Shown here one piece after another: positions 1 to 11,702 of a DNA stretch of 64,000 nucleotides (positions are counted from its first letter, which is position 1; each line of letters starts with the position of its first letter). A model generated the notes under the pieces. The model saw nothing but the letters and a program-made list of their open reading frames with translations. It was not told the DNA's origin and did not search any database. The DNA comes from Molanna angustata (taxonomy: Eukaryota > Arthropoda > Insecta > Trichoptera > Molannidae), in NCBI GenBank assembly GCA_963576475.1, contig OY754977.1:29733172-29797171 (forward strand), in the 5' to 3' direction. Both the position numbers and the translations under genes were made by a program.

Positions 1-308
1 GATTTCGGTGAATTTCAGTGGCAAATATAATATTTAACATCGCAGTCGTGTTTAAGAATTTAGCATAATAATTAGAAAGGGGAACAGAAATAACAATTGA
101 AAGCTGGAAGCTCGCTGAAGTAATAAAATTACATTCAAATTAGAAAGTCGAACATCAACAAGTGCTGGCAAGGAGACTGTGCCGTACAGTTTATACGGAT
201 AAAGCATGATGCTTTATGATTTTTTGGAAGCCTCTTGGTTAGTCTTTTTTTACTTCAAAGTTGAAAATCGCTTGCAGATTCTAGACCGCATCACACATTT
301 AAGATCCT
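1..308. other. Unassigned AT-rich DNA
   Basis: No motif, repeat match within the window, or convincing coding frame was seen before the family A copy begins. Confidence 0.3.
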
Positions 309-862
309 CACTAACCCAAAGGGGAGTTATGAATTCGCAATTTTTAAAGCTATTTTTTATTGCAGATTTTCAACTAGTAGCTGAGATTGTATTCTGAAAG
401 TTTCATCATAATGTATCTGTATGTGTGTGCTGGGTACTATATTCTATGTGCTTTGTACTATGTAATAGGTATATGTACCTATGCCGTGGTTATTATACTT
501 CATCAATTATAGACTAATGTACTCATCTCTCCATTCTTTGCAAATTTTGTAAATTTGTACATCTTATACTCGATTAGACCCCTTTAGATTTTCAAGGATA
601 TCTGAACAGTGCTTCTTATTTTTTTAATTATCAAACATTTCAGTGAACCCTAGGTCAAGAATTTAAAATTTGATTTTTTTTTTTCAAATTACTAAAAAGG
701 CGTATCACTTACATAAAATGGCGTAAAAGAATTTTCAATTTTTCAAAAAATGAAATATTTAAAGACAAAATAATTGAAAAATCTCATTTCATGTTGACAC
801 TGAAAGTTTTTCAGACAAAATTTTAATGTTTTTTGGAGTGACTTAGTTATAAAGAGTCGTTT
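309..862 (+). repeat. Interspersed repeat family A, copy 1
   Basis: This copy starts near CTCACTAACCCAAAGG and contains the shared block GAGTTATGAATTCGCAAT, then a stretch resembling TGTGTGTGCTGGGTACTAT, then TTATAGACTAATGTACTC and AGATTTTCAAGGATATCTGA. The same blocks occur in the same order at 3070-4950 (minus), 23595-24105 and 40790-41320. It has no coding capacity. It looks like a non-autonomous mobile element of about 550 bp whose middle is a short variable repeat zone. The class is uncertain. Confidence 0.6.
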
Positions 863-1560
863 TTTCTAACACGCGTGATTTAGCTTTACACACAAAATTT
901 TTCCATTTGGTCGCAATATTTATGTATGCTAATGTGTGTAATTATATAAAATTACTTGTGAGCCAGGGCAGACGTGAGTCTGTCTTAGACCACCTTATAA
1001 TAATCATCATAATAACAAACACAAACTCATCGAAACACACTCCAAGTGATATCAATAGGTACACACCCCCAGCAATAACAGAAAATGATAACTACAAATG
1101 ATATTGGAATAAAGACATAATCACAGACAGAACAAACCTACATAACTAACTGACCAGACATTACATTAATCGACAAAATACGTAAACACACATATCTAAT
1201 AGAAATATCAATAACAAATACAGCAAACCTACAAAAGAAACATTTGGAAATTCAACAAAAAATAGATAAATACATACCGTTAGCATAACAGATAAAATCA
1301 CAATGGACACAAGAAAAAGTAACAATAGTCTCAATAATTTTATCGTCTACAGGCATCATACCAAAAACACTCCAAAAAAATATAGACATACTGAAGCTAC
1401 CCCCATACGTCATCAGCAGCATACAAAAAACTACAATTATCAACACATGTACAATAGTCAGAAAAATTCTACAGGTACCACTATAAACAACTACACAAAC
1501 GCCTCACAACTTGAGTACGCTCCGTTGTGAAGTAATTTACCGGATCATAACCGAGATAAA
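863..1560. other. Unassigned AT-rich DNA
   Basis: The stretch is rich in short A/C and A/T words. Open frames of about 64-75 codons here show no protein-like composition, signal peptide or splice context. Confidence 0.3.
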
Positions 1561-1561
1561 C

Positions 1562-1770
1562 ATATAATAATAATAATAATAAACATACATATACCATGCG
1601 CAAGTGGCGAGTATATTGCCGTACGACAATTTCTTCCAACTAACCAGTGTTTTCTGCCCAGAGAAGGTATGTTTGCGGGAAAAATGAATTCACATAAATT
1701 TCTCCTCTGCTGGGGATCCAACCCAGGACGCCCGCATAGAAGTCAAACGACTTATTAACTGTGTCACATT
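1562..1770 (-). mobile_element. tRNA-derived SINE-A, copy 1
   Basis: On the minus strand a diverged tRNA-like head lies near 1770-1710, followed by a conserved body (TAAACCAGTGT-like segment, GGCAATA, CTCGCCACTTGCG) and a simple (TTA)n tail, seen as TAATAATAAT at the low-coordinate end. The same unit occurs at 5963-6166, 25000-25108, 49721-49932 and 56481-56685. This is the most diverged copy. Confidence 0.75.
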
Positions 1771-2818
1771 CTATGTATGTATGTAGACCGCATTTTATAT
1801 AGACCTCATTTTATTTATCTTACCAAAAACAAAACGAAAATTTGACTGTGCAATATTCTCACGATGCATATTGTAGATTTGTACACACCGCCATCTGTTC
1901 TTCTCCATCACCACCCGTTCTGCTTATGGGGACTAATAACGGCCCCTTGCAACACTCTGAAAGAACATACAAAGAGTCCGGAGAACTCTAAAACCATGCA
2001 GACACTGCACTTAATGTACCAAAAAGAACTTATCGTGTGGAAACAACTGGCTCACTGTTCACTGATAGTGAAGATAAGAGTGCACCGAATTTAAGACAGA
2101 AAGTCTTTTTAATATCTGGTAGTTTTGGATACTCAGATATAGTAATAAACACACCCAGTTTATCTTAAATACAATTTATTCTAATTTCAACAGTTAATAT
2201 ATTATGATCTAAATTGTACAGCACAAATCCGCCTCTATTGGTGGCTGTGCCTTTTAAAAAAAATATTATTCTAATTAACAGTAATTATATATTTACAGAG
2301 AGAAGTACAAACAATTAGTTATATATGAACCACAACGTGAGAGCACTATCGTTGATAATAAAAAGCCCCGAACAAAACCCAGACTTACCTTTATATTGAA
2401 ACCCGAAGTTTTCCGAATCATTATTCATACGATCTCGTGACCCGCAATACGCATTGCCTGATACAAGGCGCAACATCAATATATTACAGTCTTGAAAGCC
2501 CTAAAATTGCTCTTCGTGGTTACAAGGTCCGCATGTCCAATGGGTCCAAAGACCACACCACCATCTATTGAAAGCTTATTTAACTGTAAAACAAGTACGA
2601 TCCTTTATTCCTATAAAAAACTTTGAAGTGTAGAAAAGTTGCCATTGGTGGTTGCATGTATTTTCAGATGAAAAAATAACAATAATGGAAGAAATATTTT
2701 TTTTAGATCTCGATAACAGCTCTTCTTATTGGGTCCAAAAGTGTTCTATATTTCAATTTGAAACCAACCATGCACGTTTGAAAAATGTATTGCAATTGGT
2801 TGAGTGTTTTGAAAGTCA
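1771..2818. other. Mostly unassigned; possible RTE remnant near 1880-2090
   Basis: A block around 1890-1960 (CACCACCCGTTCTGCTTATG) resembles 59905-59955, which lies just upstream of an RTE reverse-transcriptase fragment, so a decayed RTE segment is possible here. No other feature was seen. Confidence 0.25.
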
Positions 2819-2980
2819 GGGGGGCAAGTCTGGTCAGCCGGCGGAATCAAAACCAACCATGTTTACCCATATCACGGATATAATTATCTTATATATTATA
2901 GAAATCCACAAGATCATTATATCCATGACATGGGTAAACAAGGTTGGTTTTGATTCCGCCAGCTGACCAGATTGCCCCCC
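2819..2980. repeat. Imperfect palindrome (arms about 70 bp)
   Basis: The left arm at 2819-2889 (GGGGGGCAAGTCTGGTCAGC...) is mirrored at 2909-2980 (...GCTGACCAGATTGCCCCCC), with GGAATCAAAACCAACC/GGTTGGTTTTGATTCC in the middle of the arms and a loop of about 20 bp. The structure would fold into one long hairpin. It may be a foldback MITE or an inverted duplication. No hammerhead core is visible in it. Confidence 0.75.
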
Positions 2981-3069
2981 AGATTGTTCGAATATCATGA
3001 TACGAGATCTTTATATTATATAAGGAAGACAAGTTCAAGTGTAATCGTCTTTTGAAAGAAAAATATAAA

Positions 3070-4950
3070 TATGTAGCCAACGCCAACTCCTCACTATAAA
3101 ATTAAATTATTTTTGCTAAATATATTTTTTTTGAAAAGTATATAACCCTTCAATGCCATTTTATGTAAGTCATGTCCCTTTTTACCAATTTTAAAATAAT
3201 AATAATAAATTTCGAGTTTCCTGAGCTTAGAGTCACTTTGGAATATTTGACACTAAAAAAAATTGAGAGGCACTCTTCAGATATCCTTCAAAATCTAATG
3301 GTGGTCTAAGCGAGTATTAGATACACAAATTTGAAAATTTTTAAAAGAACCGAATCACTAGTAAAGTCTATTATCGACAAAATTAAAAAAAACACGCCGT
3401 ACATAGCATACAGTACAAAGCACATATCACATAGTTCACAGCACACACACACAGATGCATTGTGATAAAAAACACGCCATACATAGCATACGGTACAAAG
3501 CACATATCACATAGTTCACAGCACACACACAGATGCATTGTGATAAAAAACACGCCGTACATAGCATACAGTACAAAGCATATATCACATAGTTCACAGC
3601 ACACACACAGATGCATTGTGATAAAAAACACGCCGTACATAGCATACAGTACAAGAACATATCACATAGTTCACAGCACACACACAGATGCATTGTGATA
3701 AAAAACACGCCGTACATAGCATACAGTACCAAGCACATATCACATAGTTCACAGCACACACTCAGATGCATTGTGATAAAACTTTCAGAATACAACAATA
3801 CTATACAAACACTACAAAGCACATATCACATAGTTCACAGCACACACACACAGATGCATTGTGATAAAAAACACGCCGTATATAGCGTACAGTACAAGAA
3901 CATATCACATAGTTCACAGCACACACACAGATGCATTGTGATAAAAAACACGCCGTACATAGCATACAGTACCAAGCACATATCACATAGTTCACAGCAC
4001 ACACTCAGATGCATTGTGATAAAACTTTCAGAATACAACAATACTATACAAACACTACAAAGCACATATCACATAGTTCACAGCACACACACAGATGCAT
4101 TGTGATAAAAAACACGCCGTACATAGCGTACAGTACAAGAACATATCACATAGTTCACAGCACACACTCAGATGCATTGTGATAAAACTTTCAGAATACA
4201 ACAATACTATACAAACACTACAAAGCACATATCACATAGTTCACAGCACACACACATATGCATTGTGATAAAAAACACGCCGTACATAGCATACAGTACA
4301 AAGCACATATCACATAGTTCACAGCACACACACAGATGCATTGTGATAAAAAACACGCCGTACATAGCATACAGTACAAAGCATATATCACATAGTTCAC
4401 AGCACACACACAGATGCATTGTGATAAAAAACACGCCGTACATAGCATACAGTACAAAGCACATATCACATAGTTCACAGCACACACACATATGCATTGT
4501 GATAAAAAACACGCCGTACATAGCATACAGTACAAAGCACATATCACATAGTTCACAGCACACACACAGATGCATTGTGATAAAAAACACGCCGTTCATA
4601 GCATACAGTACAAAGCACATATCACATAGTTCACAGCACACACACAGATGCATTGTGATAAAAAACACGCCATATATAGCATACAGTACAAAGCACATAT
4701 CACATAGTTCACAGCACACGCACAGATGCATTGTGCTAAACTATCAGAATACAACAATACTATACATACAGTACAAAGCACATATCACATAGTTCACAGC
4801 ACACACACAGATGCATTGTGATAAAACTTTCAGAATACAACAATACTATACCTACAATTTTCTTTTGCAGATTATTAACTATTTTGATAAATAAAAAAAT
4901 AGCCTTAAAAATTGCGAAATCATAACTCTCCACTATATCCCTTGGGTTAT
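3070..4950 (-). repeat. Interspersed repeat family A, copy 2, with minisatellite expansion
   Basis: On the minus strand this reads from TATAGTGGAGAGTTATGATT (near 4945) through the middle of family A to GAGGAGTTGGCGTTGGC (near 3075). It is colinear with copies at 23595-24105 and 40790-41320. The short variable zone of those copies is here expanded to about 1.46 kb of tandem units. Element identity comes from shared flanks on both sides of the expansion. Confidence 0.7.
3388..4850. repeat. 78-bp minisatellite inside family A
   Basis: The tandem units contain AACACGCCGTACATAGC, AGTACAAAGCACATATC and CACAGATGCATTGTGAT, and the period measured between copies near 4265 and 4343 is 78 bp. About 18-19 units are present. 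A recurrent variant replaces the first part with ACTTTCAGAATACAACAATAC, which is the normal family A sequence. Because 78 is divisible by 3, long repetitive open frames run on both strands; they are not genes. Confidence 0.9.
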
Positions 4951-5019
4951 TGAAGAGTAAAAATAAAATATAAAATAAAATAAATACTTACAACAATACA
5001 TTCTCAGCTGAGATATTCA

Positions 5020-5490
<471 letters not shown>

Positions 5491-5962
5491 TCTGATAACG
5501 ATTTACTGCTCAATTTAAGGAGCCCGAAAATAGATAGTTTTGCGAAACAATTTAGACTGGAACAATCAAATATATGGACTCTTCCATTGTTAGTCGTACG
5601 TACCGATAGGATTGTGCTGTGATTTGGTAATAAACTTGATTAATTGGCCATTACTATCACATAACATTACCAGCTCGATATCTTTCTTCTTTAAAATAAT
5701 AATGGAAAACTATTAATGAAGCAACAGGAAAACATAACAATATTCCAGATAAAGTGATGAATAAATATATGAGTAAACACGGTAACGATCAAAGTATAGG
5801 AAATAATTTCTCAATTTCATTACCAAACCTCTTCAAACGACATAAATGCACTCTTACCTAATCTTGACCAAAAACATTTATAAATGACTAGTGAACCCCC
5901 GGCTTCGTATTACCTGTATATTGTACGTCACTACCTATATATTTTGTATTTTTTTATAAATA
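5491..5962. other. Unassigned AT-rich DNA
   Basis: No shared repeat block, motif or coding signal was recognised. Confidence 0.3.
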
Positions 5963-6166
5963 ATAATGAACACTTTCTTGCACCCTTCGCAAGTGGCGAG
6001 TTTATTGCCGTATGGCAATTTCTTCCAACTAACCAGTGTTTCCAGCCCAGAGAAGCAATATTTGCGTGATAAATGAATTTAAATAAATTTCTCCTCTGCT
6101 GGGAATCGAACCCAGGACGCCCGCACAGAAACCGAATGGCTTACCAACTGTGCCACGGCTGTCGAC
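5963..6166 (-). mobile_element. tRNA-derived SINE-A, copy 2
   Basis: The minus strand carries an A-box-like GGCACAGTTGGTAAGCC and a B box GGTTCGATTCC within a tRNA-like head, then the common SINE-A body with TTGCTTCTCTGGGCTGGAAA, and ends in a TTATT-rich tail near 5963. It is nearly identical to the 49.7-kb and 56.5-kb copies, which implies recent mobility. Confidence 0.85.
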
Positions 6167-6420
6167 GCATTTTAAATTTTTTTTATCTTGATATTTTTTT
6201 GTTGTTATACATATATACCTATTTGTTATTATGTATGTATGTATTTTGCTTCGTGGTTCATGAACATACGTTTTGATGATTTGTAATTATGTATTTTGGG
6301 GCGTTTACAAAAATAAATAAAGAAAAAAATGGTCCTTCATTAACACCCGTCCCTTCAAGCCCTTCAGTACCTCCCGTCCCTTCAGACCCTTTAGTACCTC
6401 CCGTCCCTTCAGTAGGTTAA

Positions 6421-6545
6421 GAAATGTTTACATCCAGAAACCATCCTGGAAGACCTGCGAAGAGATGGAAGGACCGTTGGACCTTCTTCTTCCAGGATAT
6501 ATCATAGGTAAAATGACCTTATACCCGAAGAAGAAGAAGAACAGG
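6421..6545 (+). pseudogene. RTE-type LINE, extreme C-terminal fragment
   Basis: The plus-strand frame near 6437 reads HPGRPAKRWKDRWT followed by a (GAA)n tail. This matches the pattern of the C-terminal tail of insect RTE polyproteins (GRP.KRW.D), which commonly end in simple trinucleotide tails. It is 5'-truncated and non-functional. The motif is seen directly; the clade is inferred. Confidence 0.6.
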
Positions 6546-6559
6546 AAAAATGTTTTAAT

Positions 6560-6700
6560 CCTGAAACTATCCCGAGCATACGCTCGACAATTCACCAAAG
6601 TTTCGTTGCAATCGGGTGAACGGTTTAGGAGCGCATAGCATATTATATACATACAAAGATTCATAAATACATTCATAGATATATACAAACATTCAAATTT
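6560..6700. repeat. Possible LINE 3'-UTR remnant
   Basis: The block AAGTTTCGTTGCAATCGGGT followed by GGTTTAGGAGCGCAT recurs in similar form at 19695-19745 (AAGTTTCATCGCAATCGGAT). The two copies share no other recognisable flank, so the type is uncertain. Confidence 0.4.
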
Positions 6701-7797
6701 ATAATAAAGATTAGTGTTATTGGCCAATACTAAACTCTTCACAAGGCAATTGCTGTTTAATTTTATTGAATTTATATTCAGCAAACAGCAATTGCCATAG
6801 TCCAATATTGCTAAAAAATATGTACCTATACTTGATTCTGATGACGATTTATAAAAAAGTGTGGGTTATTTTACAAATCTTATATTTATTCAAATTTCTA
6901 ATTAAACTAAACTAATTTTACATACTTGATGAGTACCTATATATAAAAAAAATTAATTAGATTTTTTTGTATTTAATAAAATGTCAAACCAATCTTGCAA
7001 ACAAAGCTCAAATTTCATTGTATCGTTAGGTATTATTATCGTAATAAATAAATAGATAAATTCATCAAAGACAATAATTATTATTGTTTGACATATCCCA
7101 GAGGGTTTGATCTAATATCTGGTGCTGTGTTGATATTGAACAAATAATATGTTACCCATGTCGCCAGAAGACATTGATTGATTGAGGACTCCAATATAAA
7201 TCTAATTAGATCCGCAATCACATAAATTGTGTGAAATTTCACAAGTCTTCATTCACGATAATAATTGTTCCCAATTGTCTGTGGAATTGACCCGATAAAC
7301 TATATTCATTGAGCAATGTGTCTCAAACGGTATCATAGTTATTGAAATATTTCATCCGTTGACTAATTTCTACGTAGTTATACCTACATGTCATAATCGG
7401 ATACCAGTTGGTAAAATATTTAGCATTGGTCAAGAGATTTGTGAAGATTTACTAGTCAATTGGAGCTTGAAGCCAAATAATTCCAATTGATTTATAATAA
7501 ACTTGGGTAAGTACCCATGTAAATTATTGGACTCTAATAACTAAATTCAGTCAGACTACCATATACATAACTATCTTGTTATTTTTTCTTGTTTTAAGGA
7601 CTTTCTGAGTTTACAATGTGATTTTGTGTCAAAGAATTCTAATTTATTTTTCATTCAAATAATGTAGGTACCTATTTGTACAAAGTTTTATCATATTTTT
7701 TCCTTTTTTATCATCGCTCTGTTTATGTTCTTTTGTTGGTGAATTGTTTTCAAATTATAACTAAATATGTATGATAATATATTGAAAATATTATAAA
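6701..7797. other. Unassigned AT-rich DNA
   Basis: One open stretch without a Met codon (about 7307-7490, plus strand) looks mildly protein-like but has no supporting splice or start signal. Nothing else was recognised. Confidence 0.25.
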
Positions 7798-8978
7798 ACT
7801 AGTTGCATTTAACACATGAGATCCAACTGTCGATAGCGATAATATGTATAGTTGAAGAATAAGTACCAAACTATAAACCCATAAATAATCCAAATTATTG
7901 AATATTTTAAGATATTTTGATTTCTATACAACACATGTATATATGTATGTGAAGATAGGATAGTATGGAAGTCAGTCCTCTTTTTCTACCCGGAATATGA
8001 AAACAGCGTGATGGTATGTATGTATGTTCGGAGATTGAGTATCAAACTAATAAGTCTTCTTACATATTGTGTGAGGCGACTGCCATACAAATTGTATGAA
8101 GCGATGTCGTCACTAAATTCAATTTTTATAAAAATTGTTCAAAAAATTTTAAGATATAGTACTACAATTGTCACATTTTTAAAATTAAATTATCTAGTAG
8201 GGGTGTTGAAGCTTTTTTCGATATTTTCAAAAACTTTGGAAATATAGGCAGTTAAACACATAAATTTATCATAAAAAATATTTTTCTTAATCAAAAATGT
8301 TTGAGAATCTCTGGAACTTTTTTGAATAAATTGATTTGAGATTTTGTATATGTCTATATTCTTACCAATTTTCAGCATTCTAGCTTTTATGGTTTCTGAG
8401 ATATATGGAAAAAAAAGTAATAATTCAAAAGTAACAAAAAATCACCCCTGACTGTAACAAAAATAAAAATACTGAGTATAAAAGTTTTGTAGGCCTATAA
8501 CTGTTTATATTTTTTTTTTTTTAATATAAAAAATGAATATGTCCTTGTTAAACAAGTACATATACATCTTCCTACGTTCCCTAAACTAAGCATAAATGCT
8601 TGTCCTATAGGTGAACGAGATCGGTCGAGGTAGGATTCGAACTCGCGACCACTGGATTACTAACCCAGCGCGCTAACCGCTCTGCCATCCACCCATCTAT
8701 ATATATTCTGAAATTTTGGGCTCTGTAAATTGAGCGGATCAAAAGTTATAAGGGGGGGACCGACACACATACACACGAAATATTCTACTCCAAATTCTGA
8801 GTAAATCCGTATAAAGAACATATATGCTGCGAAGCCTCTAAGTTGGTGTTTTTTGACTTCAAATTTGGAAAAACCGTGAAAAATATAGAGCATACATACA
8901 AATCTCGCGTATGCTGGCTTGAAACATTGTCAATATGTTAAGAGAACAAAGTTCTCTTGAACAAATCGACAGTTGGAA
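7798..8978 (+). mobile_element. Interspersed element family B (Helentron/HINE-like), copy 1
   Basis: The element runs from ACTAGTTGCATTTAACACA with sub-terminal CCAACTGTCGAT to a 3' hairpin AAGAGAACAAAGTTCTCTT and terminal ATCGACAGTTGG-like sequence. The sub-terminal motifs are inverted relative to each other. A short A/C tract sits at 8760-8780, where other copies carry long microsatellites. Five near-full copies occur in the window. An asymmetric inverted motif, a 3' stem-loop and an internal microsatellite at one fixed place are the anatomy of HINE/DINE-1-like elements; that class is an inference. A SINE-B is inserted at about 8512-8700. Confidence 0.7.
8512..8700 (-). mobile_element. tRNA-derived SINE-B, copy 1, inserted in family B
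   Basis: On the minus strand GGCAGAGCGGTTAGC (A-box region) and GAGTTCGAATCC (B-box region) form a tRNA-like head. It is followed by GGTGAACGAGATCGG, ACAAGCATTTATGC and an A-rich end (plus-strand T13). The family B sequence is interrupted exactly here, between TGTTTATAT and CTATATATATTCTG. A related head lies at 62192-62290. Confidence 0.75.
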
Positions 8979-8984
8979 TATACC

Positions 8985-9420
8985 ATACTTTATCCAGCCG
9001 TGTCTGTCCATTGCTGGACATAGGCCTCCCTCATATATCTCCAGGTTTCTCTATCCTGGGCCTTCTACATCCAGTCACCAGCAACCCTCTTTTTGCTATC
9101 GGATCATCGCGTAGGTGATCTTCCTCTACTTCTTTTGTCCTCACGTGGTCTCCATTCCAGGATCCTCTTGGTCCTTCTTTGGTCCTTCACTCTGGAAATA
9201 TGTCCCGCCCAGGACCACTTCAGATTTGCAACTCTTTCAACGACGTCAATAACTCCCGATCTTCTCCGTATTTCTGAATTTCTTTCTCTATCTGAGGGTC
9301 TGAGATTCAGCATGACTCATTCTTGTTTTCGCTGTACAACTCTTAGTTTTCTGAGTACCTTAAGTGTTTTTGCTCCTAATGTCAAGACTGGGAGCACACA
9401 TTGGTCATACAAATATTCCT
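8985..9420 (-). pseudogene. RTE-type LINE C-terminal fragment
   Basis: The minus-strand frame at 9313-9104 contains LKWSWAGHISRVKDQR, then RILEWRPREDKRSRGR. In a shifted frame nearer 9100-9010 it continues as AQDRETWRYMREAYVQQWTD. This order (KW.WAGH, RGRP, QDR..W, EAYVQQW) is the standard tail of insect RTE-type polyproteins. The frameshift, an internal stop and the absence of the reverse transcriptase show a dead, truncated copy. Confidence 0.8.
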
Positions 9421-10103
9421 ACTGAATTTTAATTACATTTACTCTCGAGTAATCTATGCAGATATTGAAAATAGCTATCCATACCAGAAGATTCAACTTT
9501 AATGATTGTTTAATGATAAAATGACAAATTAAATGAAAGACCTCATAAATAAAACAAAATAGCTAAAAATAGATTACAACGTTGCAATGAAACTCCAGTG
9601 TAAAGTTAAAGATTATAGATAATTTAAATATAAAAAAATGCAAAAAAAATAAAAATAATATATTTTCAAACCATTTCTGAATAACCTTTAAAATGATCAG
9701 TAGGTATGTCAAACAAAGAACAGGGTGTTTGGAAATAATTTTATTTCAAGATATACATTATGTACCTATCAATGTAATACCTACCCATAGCAGTCACAAG
9801 AGAATTTGAAGAACGTTTGATCAATTGTTATTCAAATATTATACTGGTAACAATCTCCTATGTTTGTTATTCAAATTACATTTTCTTTTTGCGTCAGTAT
9901 TCTGATATCAATGAATAACATAAGAATATCTAATTTTATTACACAGTAAAAATATATTCGTCACAGGTTTCGCAGCAAACAATCGTGAATTTTAAAACAA
10001 CTGCGTATTTAACAATGTGAAGATTTTGATGAGTTTGAGTTAGTAAAATATTACCTAATAATTGTTTAAACTACATAAGAAAACACATTTGATTAAAAAA
10101 TAA
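9421..10103. other. Unassigned AT-rich DNA
   Basis: No repeat shared within the window and no convincing coding frame were seen. Confidence 0.3.
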
Positions 10104-10425
10104 GGTAATTGTTTACAAGTGACCTACAACGCCAATTTCGTTGATTTTTAGTCTATAGATAGATAACATTATAAAAAATACGGGAAAAATATTAATTTTC
10201 CCGGGAAACACCTGGAAAAATTAAATTAGACAAAATTTATGAAGAAATCCATGTAAATGGTTGCTTTTTCGACACCTATCGGCGAATTTCCAAACTAATT
10301 GTTAGTATAGAAACATGTGGCGAAAATCTAAACTTCATGATAGTTCTATAAAATATAGTTTAAAAATATAAGGTTACGAAATATTTAAATACTACTTACA
10401 TGTAGGCCACATGGAAACAATTACC
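10104..10425. mobile_element. Family C MITE (about 320 bp)
   Basis: The left end GGTAATTGTTTACAAGTG is mirrored at the right end by CACATGGAAACAATTACC, giving terminal inverted repeats of about 23 bp with few mismatches. The interior shares ACGGGAAAAATATTAATTTT and TTTTCCCGGGAAA with the larger element at 34280-35541 and a block at 42180-42400. The length and lack of coding suggest a MITE. No clear target duplication was seen. Confidence 0.6.
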
Positions 10426-11206
10426 AATAATCATAATATATATTATAAAGATACGGGATGTTGGAGATTTAAACTTGCAATTTTAATAATCACTTATCTT
10501 CATAAGCAAAATTATCCGATTTCTTGAGTAACAACTACAAACTATTTGGGTCTTTCTAAAAGTGCCAATGTAAACTGGGGATCTAGAGGTCGAAATAATA
10601 AGTCTGTACGAAATCACTTAAGGATTTTTATTTATTTAGCCCTTTTGTGATCAGAATAATTCACCAAAGAATACATAGATGTGTCGCACGTGTATACATT
10701 AGAGAATAACATGTCGAGACGAATCAAACTGCTGTATTCACATTGATATTGCAAAAAGGTATAAAATCTGTACGTGGTATGAATTTTTAACACACAAAAT
10801 GTGATCAATATGCAGTTGGTTGAAAACGATATTTGAAAAAAGAATATATATTATAGTTTTACAATTATTCAATTGAAAAATTAAATTTTTGGATTCCTCC
10901 TCCATCATCGTCCGACGTTAAAGGCAAACGTCCATACAGGCGCAGCGGACAGTTTTTAGTATTCTTTGTATAGGAATTCATACAAGTGCATCCACTGATC
11001 GATTGGCAACATACGGAGCGCGCGCATTATTGCTATCATTGTTTTTATTAATATTAGGCAACCCGCCCTTAGAAGAGTGATTTGTGTGCTATCATTGTTG
11101 CTAGGAGTATCAGATCAGCTAGCTACGCCTTTCGCTAGCCTTAAATCGGCAAATTAACGACATGATGACGTGGACAGTGCAAGTCAAACCATCTTGAATA
11201 AAAGTG
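10426..11206. other. Unassigned DNA with a GC-richer patch
   Basis: 10915-11170 is more GC-rich than its surroundings (for example CATACAGGCGCAGCGGAC) and might be a DNA-transposon remnant, but no terminal repeats or ORF support this. Confidence 0.25.
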
Positions 11207-11300
11207 AAACTGAAGAGTTTTATAAATTAGGAAAACATATCCTAATTTATAAAACTCTTCCCTAACAAGGAAAACAAAAATCCTAATTTATAAAACTCAT
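11207..11300. repeat. Small inverted repeat with an extra half copy
   Basis: GAAGAGTTTTATAAATTAGG and its exact reverse complement CCTAATTTATAAAACTCTTC are separated by about 8 bp. A third half copy follows at about 11279-11300. The structure could form a hairpin of about 21 bp. Confidence 0.8.
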
Positions 11301-11464
11301 GTCAGACCTTTCGAGTTGAGTGCTGGGACATTATTTATTTTTTTATTTAAGGTTGCAAACGGTTTTTTTGAATATAGGTACATATAAATTCAAATTTAAT
11401 TTTTATTTTATAATATATATAATAATAACTTGGTATACACCACTTTTGAGCACAAATAACTGTC

Positions 11465-11497
11465 GACCGGTTTCGAGAACGATGTTCTCATCTTCAG
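11465..11497 (-). ncRNA. Hammerhead ribozyme motif, left arm of P1
   Basis: The minus strand reads CTGAAGA (matches core CUGANGA), one extra U, helix II GAGAAC-ATC-GTTCTC, then GAAA, a minimal helix III ACCGGT, and cleavage triplet GUC at 11467-11465. This layout with a 2-bp helix III is the type I hammerhead described for Penelope-like elements. Helix I pairs only partly, with an internal mismatch zone. Confidence 0.75.
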
Positions 11498-11702
11498 GAT
11501 GACTTACGTACTAAATTAAAAATGGAAATATAGACTTAACCTAAACTAAAGATGTGGGAGGAGTCAATTCAAAAGTAGTGGGGCAAGCGACAACCCGGTG
11601 TTTAGGAAACGCAAGATATAAATTATTGATTAATATATTTATTATTTATTTTTTTTTTTTTTTTATTTTTTTTTTATTATTATTAATTTAATCTATGTTA
11701 AT

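Noticed and set aside
4172..4792. 206-codon open frame and mirrored frames on the minus strand
   Set aside because: It is the 78-bp minisatellite; both strands are open for the same arithmetic reason.
7307..7490. Open stretch of about 60 codons with protein-like composition
   Set aside because: No Met, no convincing acceptor, and such lengths are expected by chance over 64 kb in six frames.
8601..8700. tRNA gene candidates (also 62192-62290 and the SINE-A heads)
   Set aside because: A and B boxes are present, but acceptor and anticodon pairing is poor and each is attached to a SINE body that recurs in the window.
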